A stretch of 64,000 nt of DNA from Anaeramoeba flamelloides. Its lineage: Eukaryota; Metamonada; Anaeramoebidae. The position numbers and the translations under genes are program-made. The DNA lies in contig JANTQA010000060.1 of assembly GCA_027625915.1 (NCBI GenBank), forward strand, positions 6,882,001-6,946,000. The letters are read 5' to 3'. Under the pieces are notes generated by a model. The model did not search any database. It had not been told where the DNA came from and was given only the letters and a program-made list of their open reading frames with translations. Each line of letters starts with the position of its first letter. The stretch's first letter is position 1. Of the stretch, positions 55,973 to 64,000 are shown in pieces.

Positions 55973-56274
55973 AACATATTTACTAATGTATTTTTTTGTT
56001 TTGCTCTCTCCAAAATTTTTGACACACCTTTCATTTATTTGTATTGATAATTATTTATTTATTGTTTTTTGAGTATTGTAATTTATGAAGAAGTGTTAAC
56101 ATTTCAATTAGTGAATGGTTCTAATTTGGTAAATCTTCTTGAATTGATTAAATAAGTTTTTTTCTTCACAAATTGAATTTTGGTATATTAAAAATTTTGA
56201 ATTGGGGTTTACATACCTGAAAAAAGAAATTTTATCTCTTCAAAAATAAATAAAAATAAAAAATAAACAAACTG

Positions 56275-57195
56275 TAGTTTTTATTGAAAGAAAACCTTTA
56301 AATTCACGCCATTCATTACATTATAAAAAGTTTGTAACCTGGTTTATTAACATCTTCAACCGTTCTTAACTAATAATAACTCTTCGTTATCAGTAATATT
56401 AATATCAAGTTTTTTTTTTTATTATTATTATTTTTTGAGATGATTCTTTTAGTTAACCAAAAATTTGATTTATTCAACATATTAAAAATAATTGCCTTCA
56501 TTTATGCATTATAGTTTTAACTTTTTCGGTTTTAAATTAATTTAGATATAATACTAAAAAAACTTGTTTTTTTTGTTATGAGATGAAACTTGATTGTTCT
56601 AAATAAAATTGTATTCTAGATACTTTATAATTAAGTATTTTTTTGTCAAAATTCAAAATCATTTTTTTTTTTTAACAAAAATGATTTAAATTGTTATAAC
56701 GACTCTTATAAATAAGTACAACAATATATTAAAAATATTTTTCAATTTTTTTTATTTTTCGAAAACCCAAAAATTACCTTTTTCAAAATTTAAAGAATAA
56801 AAAAAAAAAAAAATTGGATAAAAGATCTGTATTTTATTTATAAACTTTTGTTAAACTTATTGAAAATTTTAATTTATGTAATCAAATATACTCCAATTAA
56901 TTTTATTCTTTAATATTTGATTTAAATTATTAAAAATGACACGTAATAACAAAAATAAAAAAATATTCGTTCAAAATAAAAACTTTCTTATACAAACCAT
57001 TAACATGTTTTACGATTTCCAGGAATTAACTTAATTGTAAATAAAAAAAATAAGTTGCTTTTTTTCTTTTATTTTTATATTGGGTATATGTGATTGTTGG
57101 AATTCAAAAAATTGACTAAATTAATAAATTATTTTGATTTAGTCAACTTTTCCATTTCATAATCGAATGAAAAAATTTCTAAAATAAATTACTAT
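56275..57195 (+). mobile_element. Family D element, degraded copy
   Basis: Matches the middle of copies 1 and 2: 'gttatcagtaatattaatat', 'tttttgagatgattctttta', 'aaaatgatttaaattgttat' and 'ggaattaacttaattgtaaa'. Both ends are missing or decayed. Confidence 0.5.
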
Positions 57196-57384
57196 TAAAT
57201 ATCCAATATTAATACAAATTATAAAGTATGAGAAATTATTCAACTCAATTTATGTTTTGTTAAAAAAATTCTTTTTTATTCTCAGTGAATAATTCAATTT
57301 TATTGTAGTTTTTTTTTACTAAAAAAAATAATTTGTTTTTCAATTGTTTAATAATACCTTGATGAATAGGCAGCGGTTTTAAGG

Positions 57385-57801
57385 CTACCATAAAATTTTA
57401 AATAAAACACAATTGATTTTTCTTTTCTTATTTTATATTTTCAAAAAATTATGAAATTAGAGTTATTATTCAAAAAAAAATTTCAATAAATGAGCTATTA
57501 TTCAATTTTTTGGAACATCAGAAATAAAATTTTGAAGATTCATGAAGAACTTAAAAATATTGCTCAAAAAAAGGTAAATTTTTAAAGATCAGTTAATATT
57601 GAAAATTTTTTGAGCTGTTTTTGATCAATAATTTTTAAGTTTCAAGTGATCTTGAATTTTTTTTTTGATGTTCCAAAAATTTGAATAATAGCTCATTTAT
57701 TGAAATTTTTTTTTGAATAATAACTCTAATTTCATAATTTTTTGAAAATATAAAATAAGAAAAGAAAACTCAAATCGGTTTTATTTAAAATTTTATGGTA
57801 G
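57385..57801. repeat. Long foldback repeat with 136-bp arms (family F)
   Basis: Arms 57385-57520 and 57666-57801 are near-perfect inverted copies (CTACCATAAAATTTTAAATA... and ...AAATTTTATGGTAG), around a 145-bp centre. The high similarity suggests recent origin or maintenance. Target duplication is not obvious. Single copy in the window. Confidence 0.75.
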
Positions 57802-60424
57802 AATTGGAAAGATTGTATATATAAATATATTCACAAGTAAGGATTCATTCAGTTTTTATATTCTTTTTATTTTTTATTGATAATTTAGGGATATAAACAT
57901 AAAAAAATAGGATAATATTGAAATGTAAAAAAAAAAAACCCCACTTTTTAGAAAAAATAATATTATAATAATTTTTTATCTCCAAAAATACAACATTGAA
58001 AAAAAAAATAATTCTTAAAAGTACTAAAAATTTTTTTGAAAAAAAATATTATTATAATACATCAAAATACCAAGATTATAAATATCTGAATTAAATATAA
58101 TCATAAACGAAAAAAAGTAAATTCGCTTTTATTAAAAAAATAAATATGTATTCTGTATCTTGAACAAGTGATATTTCAAAGGGAAAAAATATTAACAAAA
58201 TTATTTTTTTGAATAAATTACTTTTTTTCTTGTAAAATTGTTACATAATCCAGATTTTGTTAATGAATGATGTTTTTTCCAATTTTTTTTAAACTCCACT
58301 TTATTAAAAAAAACATACAGTAAAAAATATTAAAAACAAATTTATTATTATTATTATTTCCAGATTTTTAAAAACAATTCAATGAACTCATTAATTTTAA
58401 ATAAACGATATAAAAAATAAATTTAAAGTGTAATTAATCATTTAATCATAAGATTAATGGATAAAAATAAACACGAACTTCACGTATTGGCAATTAATTC
58501 GTCTTATTTTTGGTCAAAAATAGTTAAATTTTTGAGGAAATATTTTATAATAAATCAATCAACAGAAAAATTCTGACTAATAATAAACAATTTTTCATAA
58601 AGATTCATTAAATTTATAACAGAAACTAAAAGATTTTTTGTTGTTTTTATCCCATATTCTTATCACAATTTTTTTTTCATTTTTCAATCCAAAACATTTT
58701 TTCTTTTTTCATAAAATTTATGTTTTACTTAAACAGATTAATGGGAGTTGTTTTGAGGGTTTATTACAGTATTCTTAATAAAAAATATTTTCAAATTTTT
58801 GGATCATAATCACTTTCTCTCCTTTTTTTCTTTTGTTTTTCCTTTTCCCTTGCTTTTTATTGGGAAAAATTTTTATTTTTCTTTCTTTCTCTGGCTTTCT
58901 TCTTTTCTTTTCAAATTTTTCATTTTCTTCTTTCTTTTTCCCCTCTTTTCCTTTTTTTAAAGCAGAGAAAGTTTTTTTTAAAAAGATCAATGTGGAAAAA
59001 AAAAAGATCTTTGAAAATATAAATAAATCTGAAGAAAATTGAGAATATGTAATATCTTTTAAATTTAGTATTATTATAAACAAAAAATCTATTGTTATAT
59101 TTTTTTCAGTGAAATTCGAGTTATAAAAAATTTGTATGGCTGATTTAAAAAATTGAAACTCACTTTTTTATTAATTTTTAATTTTATTAATTTATCATTT
59201 TTGATAGATCAGATTTTGTGAATTTGTGTTAATTTAAAAGTGGATTATTAATAAGATTTGATTTTTTTTGTTTAGGGTTTGAATAAATCTGATAATATAA
59301 ATTTGGATTATTTTTCGTCACTCTTTGTCTTTTTGTTACTGATAAATTTACTATAATTTTTATTATTTTTTTACTTCTTTTCCCATTTTTGAAAAATATT
59401 TTCATGAGTTTTGAGGAAAGTATTCTATTGGTCTAAAGACTTGAAATTTTATAAATTAGGAGACAAAAAGATTATTGTTTGGAAAAAAATTGGTCTGAAA
59501 GTTGGTCAGCCAGATATTAAAAAAACAAAAATTTTCAAATTTTTTTTTTGATTATATCAGTATTATTTAAAGGTTTTTTTTTTTCTCAAACAACAATATA
59601 AAAAAATTTCTAAAATAAAAAAAGGTTCCTAAAGTTCCAAAATAATATGTATAATAAAATCATGATCACGTCTTATAAATTAGTGTTTGTAACACTGTAA
59701 AGAAATCAGTAACAATGACTTGATAAGATCTTTTCAGATTTGGAACTAATATTTATTTAAATTACCTCTTAACGATTACATCTCTCTTTTTCTCTCTTTT
59801 TTTTATATTTTTGTCATTTTTCTCGAGTAAAAATATTAAAAAAAAAAGAAAAAATAATGCTAGATTTTTTAGTGCTACACCACTTAATATATCTAAAATT
59901 GTTTTTTGTTTTTTTTCATTTCCTCTGATATAAAAATCAAAAAAATACATATCTATAATAAAAAATTTCTATAAATTTTTATTTTTTTTACTATACTGAT
60001 AAATATGTAACTATGTTATAAAGTTTTTAGTTTTATATAAATTTTTTGAATTTTTTTAACAAACTTTGGAGAAAGAAGAAAGATTCCATGTGTTGAAATT
60101 CAAAAATTGAATCTCAATAGGTCGATTTGGGAGATCTTGTTTTAAATGAAAGGTTCTGAAAATATATTTTGTGAGTTTATTTCAAAGGAAAATTGTCAAA
60201 AAAGTTTGTAATATTTTTGGAATTAATCAATATTTTTGATTTAAATTTTGAGTTTTTCTTTTTGTTCCTTAAATTTTCAAAAAAAATAACATTAAAATTT
60301 CAGAGTACCTTTTATTGGCTATTCATTTTTATTTCAATAATTTTATGAAAAAAATCAACTAATTATCAATTATTTGGATAAATAATAACCCTCAAATTTT
60401 ATCTTTTTTTTTGGTTAATTGATC
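57802..60424. other. AT-rich intergenic DNA
   Basis: Minus-strand frames at 58775-59083 (Lys/Glu-rich tail) and 59762-59950 (one hydrophobic segment, then a basic tail) are possible but weak. A plus-strand patch at about 60073-60155 reads FGERRKIPCVEIQKLNLNRS… before a stop. None is recognised. Confidence 0.3.
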
Positions 60425-60613
60425 AGTTGTGTATTGAAATTCTCTGAAATACCCATGGTCCGATGTGTATTTGATCTTGTGTTATTAGTCGAGATGTTGG
60501 AATTTTGTCAAACTGAAAAAAAAAATTTGATACCCCAAAAGTTACTTTTAATCTTTATTAAATATCTTGGCTGTCACAAGAAAAATTTGTCAAATTTAGT
60601 TCTGAATTTATAA
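60425..60613 (+). CDS. Possible short or terminal exon, unrecognised
   Basis: Open from a possible 3' splice site (TTGATCAG) or from ATG 60452-60454 to TAA 60611-60613: CVLKFSEIPMVRCVFDLVLL and so on, a helix-rich stretch with three Leu-rich segments that would suit an alpha-solenoid end. The minus strand also has an open stretch after TTTTTTTTTTCAG, so the coding strand is uncertain. It ends 84 bp before the next gene. Confidence 0.25.
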   Translation, partial: SCVLKFSEIPMVRCVFDLVLLVEMLEFCQTEKKNLIPQKLLLIFIKYLGCHKKNLSNLVLNL

Positions 60614-60697
60614 ACATCAAGAATTTGGAAACTTTTAAAAAATTATTTTTTAAATTATTTTGGGTTTTGTTTTTTTTTTTTATTCTTTTGATAATCG

Positions 60698-62151
60698 ATG
60701 AATGACTTAGAAAAGGTTCTAGACGAAGAATTAAAAAATTTTGAAGAATTTACTGACAACAGTTTCAATGAGTGGGAAGAAATATCTACTGAAGATGAAA
60801 CAACAGAAAGTTTTCTGTTTACTAAAAGCAAATATTGGAAAGTAGAGCCTTTTGATGAAAACTATGGAATACAAGATCTTGAAGTGTTTGAAGACAACAC
60901 AAACTTTAAAGATCACTTTAACAATCAAGGTAAACATTCGCCTTTGACTTTTCTTTTTTATTCTTTTCTTATTTTTGTTTTGAATTTTTTTTTTTCAATC
61001 ACAAAGTTAATTGAAAATTCCAACGCTAATTGTAATTGCAAAACAATCAAAAACTAATTCACAGGCTGTTGATTCACTAAGAACAATATTTTTCACTTCT
61101 TCAAAAGTTTTTTTTAATTGATTCAATCCTTTATTTTCTGTTTTGTTCTTTTTCAAAAGAACTTTTATTTCCTTATAAGGGAGTATTGAAAAAAATTCAT
61201 TCAAAAAGAAAACTGAACCAAAACAAAACAAAACAAAAAAAAAAACTTTATCTTGCTTAATGAATCCATTCAATTACAAACCTAAAATACAGCTGTTTAA
61301 CCCATACTATTTGGTTAACTCTTTTAACAAGTTTGAGCCACACTTTTTTGAAAATGGTTGTATCTTTTTGTTTTTTTAAATTTTTTTTATTTTTTAAATT
61401 TGACACAAAATATTTTTATTTTTTCGAGGTGTAAAGGGAATTTTTATTTAGTGATATTTTTCGCTTCAACAAAATTCTTGAAAATAAAAAAACAATTGTC
61501 TTTTCTTGCTTCAAATGAGTGGAAAACAAAAACAAGAAAGTCGCTTTAATTTTTTTTTCCTATTTTTACAGAAAAAAAGTGTTTTTCTCAAAGAATTCAC
61601 TATTTTTTTATGGTTTTCTTAAAACCCTTATTCTTATCTTCTGTATTTACCCCCCCCATATTGTTAAGTAATCTTTTTTACAACCCTAAAACAATTTTTA
61701 ATAGACTAATTCCCTGGCTCTTATTCTTTTTTATTTTTTAATTATCTTTTTTCTTATAATTATCTTAGGTTGTTATCATTTGGCTGCACAACACCCAGAA
61801 AATGGCTCTTTTGTTTTTTCTGTAATAGAGTCGCCCCAAAATGAGGACAAACTTTTCGTTATATGTGACTCACAAGAAGAATCACAAATGAAAGAGATTT
61901 CAAAAAGCTTACTTGAAGTTCCTTTTATGAGTAAATTATTTTGTCAAGGGCCACCTGTAAGTTCAATTGTTAAAGCTTTTGATGAATGTTTAGAAGAATC
62001 TACAGTTGTCTCTTGTTTAAATGAAAAAGAAGGAAATGAAATTTTAACAATGGAGAATACAAGTGTTTGTTTTTTATTTTTTGTAATTTTTTTTTTCACT
62101 CATCAAATACAAATTAAAATCATCTCTGTAGATTTTCAAAGCAAAAACTGA
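60698..62151 (+). CDS. Unrecognised acidic protein, three exons
   Basis: Exons 60698-60929, 61769-62062 and 62132-62151 give about 181 residues. Intron 1 (839 bp) begins GTAAAC after ..CAATCAAG and ends ATCTTAG. The join keeps the frame (…HFNNQ-G-CYHLAAQHPENGSF…). Intron 2 (69 bp, GTGTTT...CTGTAG) is T-rich and a multiple of three, so retention would insert a hydrophobic stretch and reach the same stop. The N-terminal 75 residues are strongly acidic (EKVLDEELKNFEEFTD…). The second exon has a compact, Cys-containing domain with SFVFSVIESP, KLFVICDSQEES and SLLEVPFMSKLFCQGPP. I do not recognise the family. Start chosen as the first ATG of the acidic frame. Confidence 0.6.
61007..61273 (-). CDS. 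Possible antisense gene inside intron 1 of the acidic-protein gene
   Basis: An 88-codon minus-strand frame from ATG to TAA. A Phe-rich hydrophobic N-terminus (VFFFVLFCFGSVFFL) could be a membrane helix. It is followed by LPYKEIKVLLKKNKTENKGL and a helical KKTFEEVKNIVLSESTACEL, with balanced codons unlike the surrounding intron. No family recognised. The hydrophobic part may instead be a T-rich intron ending GGTTCAG. Confidence 0.35.
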   Translation of the reverse strand: MNGFIKQDKVFFFVLFCFGSVFFLNEFFSILPYKEIKVLLKKNKTENKGLNQLKKTFEEVKNIVLSESTACELVFDCFAITISVGIFN

Positions 62152-63205
62152 AAGAACACAAGTTTCTTAAAACTCTTTTTCCAATAGCTGTTAAAATCAA
62201 ATTTATCTATTCAAAATTATATCTCAAAGTCCCATAAGGAAGCTCAATTAAATCTCTAAAAAGTTCACTTCAAATTTGTTTTGTCATGATCTTGTTATTT
62301 TTTCAACTACCATTATTATAAAATATTTGGGAACTTGATTGAAAATTTTTTCATTTGTTAATTGGAAAATGACAGAATTAAATAAAATTATGAATACAAC
62401 AGTCAAGTTTTAAATCAGAAAATTCCTTTGACCACCCGTTTTTAAAATGTGAGAAATTTTTTCGAACTTTTTTGGAGTTTCTGTTTTTCAAAAAGTGAAA
62501 AATTTTTCAGAATTTGACCTTTTTGAAAATTTTGTATTTTCAAAAAGTGAGTGCAAAACCTTTAAATGCGAGGTAGAGTCTGGGGTAGAAAGGAAAGCAC
62601 TTTTTTTTTTTAAAAAAGGCCTCACTTTATTAAAACATAAAACTTTAAAAAAGTTTTAATTCTGTCAATACCATAAAAAAAAAATAGAACTCACTTTTTT
62701 AAAATGTCTATAACTCGAAATAAATTTTTTTCATTTATTAATTGGAAAATAACAGCATTTTGAAAAAAGTGTTCCACAAAATTATCTCATAAACATCCAA
62801 TAAACTTTAATAGACCTATTTTGAGAACTAATTAAAAAACGTTTTTGGTAACACCTTTTTAAAATCTAGTTTACTGGGATTTGGAATTTAAAAGGAATAA
62901 AATTTCTTTTTATTTTCATTTTTTCCATTTCTTGATATTCCTTTCATTTAAAATTGTCTGTTGACCTAAAATTTAACAATTTATATAAACCCCCTTCCAA
63001 AAATTTTGACACACTTAAAAACAAAAATAGGTAAAAAAAAACCCTCAATTTATTATATTTTCCAAACCTAATATAAAACAACATTTAAGTAACCCAGTAT
63101 TAATGTTTTAATAAGTAACCATTTTAATCCAAATATAAGAAAAAAATATAAAATCAAAAAATACAAATTGGTATGTGTTCCAAAATAATGAAACGAGCGC
63201 AACAA
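62152..63205. other. Intergenic AT-rich DNA with repeat fragments
   Basis: Two stretches near 62340-62400 and 62728-62760 ('catttattaattggaaaat.acag') resemble the centre of repeat H at about 22550 and 23280. A family R motif lies at 62552-62601. No gene seen. Confidence 0.4.
62552..62601 (+). repeat. Short GC-rich motif, family R copy 3
   Basis: GCAAAACCTTTAAATGCGAG then GTAGAGTCTGGGGTAGAAAGG. It aligns with the minus strand of 29721-29772, including the following GAAAG.(A/G)C and T run. Confidence 0.45.
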
Positions 63206-63460
63206 AAAAATTGTAATGGTAAATTTGTTGAAATTTCACCAACAATTGTTGATCGATCAAATGATAAGATACCATGGACCAATTGTATGTTATTTTCCAA
63301 GTTAACAAACTCAACACTAACCTTCTATCAACCATTGAAAAAAAAATTCCAGATCTAACCAAACAGATTACTTAACTTGGAAAAAAGGAAATGAAAACAA
63401 AACAAAAAAGATAAAAAATGAAATAGTTTGTAAAATCAAAATTATTTACAAATTGAACGT
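63206..63460 (+). repeat. Family M repeat, copy 3
   Basis: Contains TTGATCGATCAAATGATAAG and later 'gaaatgaaaacaaaacaaaa', collinear with 48331-48586. Frames on both strands across it are repeat sequence. Confidence 0.55.
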
Positions 63461-63805
63461 AAAGTGTGGTATTGCTATTCTTTCAACTATTTAAACTGTT
63501 TCCAAATTTTTGGAATTTAGTTTAGAACACAAAATACCACCCAAATAAAAAAGAAGATCATCAATTTCTATTTATGACTTGAGAATTATAAACAACAAAA
63601 TAGAATTAGAAAAAAAATATAGATATTAAGCCGAAATATATTCCAATTTCGAATTAAAATTGAATCAAAAAGAATTTAAAATTGAATTTTGATTTTCCTG
63701 TGGATAATTTGCTTGAAAATAAACCCCATTTCAAAATTTTGACTCACCTGAAATAATAAATTGAAAAAAAAATATATATAGATATATCCTTTAGTATTCA
63801 AGAAC

Positions 63806-63982
63806 AACAAATAATTAAATATGATTTGTAATTCACTTTTAAATCATTCTAAATATATAAAAAATTGATATTTTAAATATTAAAAAAAAATAAAACCAAA
63901 AACTAGAAAAAAATGTTTCAAAATTTTTTAAAAGAACATTGCGAATTGTTTATTACAGAACTTTCACTGAAAAAAAGTTTAA
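63806..63982 (+). repeat. Family L repeat, copy 2
   Basis: Matches 11290-11472 in order and orientation, ending GAACTTTCACTGAAAAAAAG. The window ends shortly after. Confidence 0.55.
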
Positions 63983-64000
63983 CAAGAAGATTTTTTTGCA

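Noticed and set aside
58775-59083. Lys/Glu-rich minus-strand frame
   Set aside because: Low-complexity translation of a C/T-rich tract; no start context or splice pattern makes it convincing.
63108-63362. Overlapping frames on both strands near the right edge
   Set aside because: They coincide with repeat M, present in three places with different frame breaks.

Overview
The window is very AT-rich eukaryotic nuclear DNA: long poly-A/poly-T tracts, GT-AG introns with U-rich 3' ends, the standard genetic code, and proteins padded with Asn-Glu, Lys-Glu and Glu runs. An AT-rich free-living protist is the best reading. The Asn-Glu and Glu-Arg padding and full set of endomembrane genes would suit an amoeboid lineage such as Anaeramoeba or an amoebozoan. 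That is inference, because no marker in the window fixes the species.

Only a small part of the window codes for protein. From left to right the supported genes are: an HPS5-like BLOC-2 subunit (5177-9187, +); tRNA-Val(UAC) (11865-11936, -); ribosomal protein eL38 in at least two exons (24636-24985, -); a divergent actin-related protein (28321-29355, +); the ER chaperone GRP170/HYOU1 with a C-terminal KDEL (32281-35646, -); the H/ACA snoRNP protein NHP2 (39313-39747, -); a four-exon TMEM181-like seven-helix membrane protein assembled here from separate reading frames (46145-53270, -); and a three-exon gene for an unrecognised acidic protein of about 181 residues (60698-62151, +). Three act in the endomembrane system (HPS5, GRP170, TMEM181), two in ribosome or RNP production (eL38, NHP2). 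Nothing suggests they are co-regulated.

The rest is mostly small non-autonomous DNA transposons and foldback repeats; I saw no transposase and no reverse transcriptase. Clear families are: (A) palindromes of about 197 bp with TA flanks and CAGTCAGTTTCAC ends, seven copies, five of them within 3.9 kb at 40990-44826; (B) a TA-flanked element of about 477 bp with CAGTGATCAAAATAATG ends, four copies; (C) an element of about 1.3-1.7 kb and (D) one of about 1.1 kb, both flanked by TTAA and both ending in GGGA.xAGT-type termini, so probably moved by one enzyme; (G) a young 458-bp element with 43-bp inverted ends and TAA flanks; plus long palindromes at 14575-14966, 22356-22785 and 57385-57801. Two C elements face each other at 15073-18736, each carrying its own B insertion.

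The observations most worth following are the Vps39-type zinc finger at the end of the HPS5 homologue, the split TMEM181 gene, the cluster of A palindromes, and the shared TTAA/GGGA termini of families C and D.
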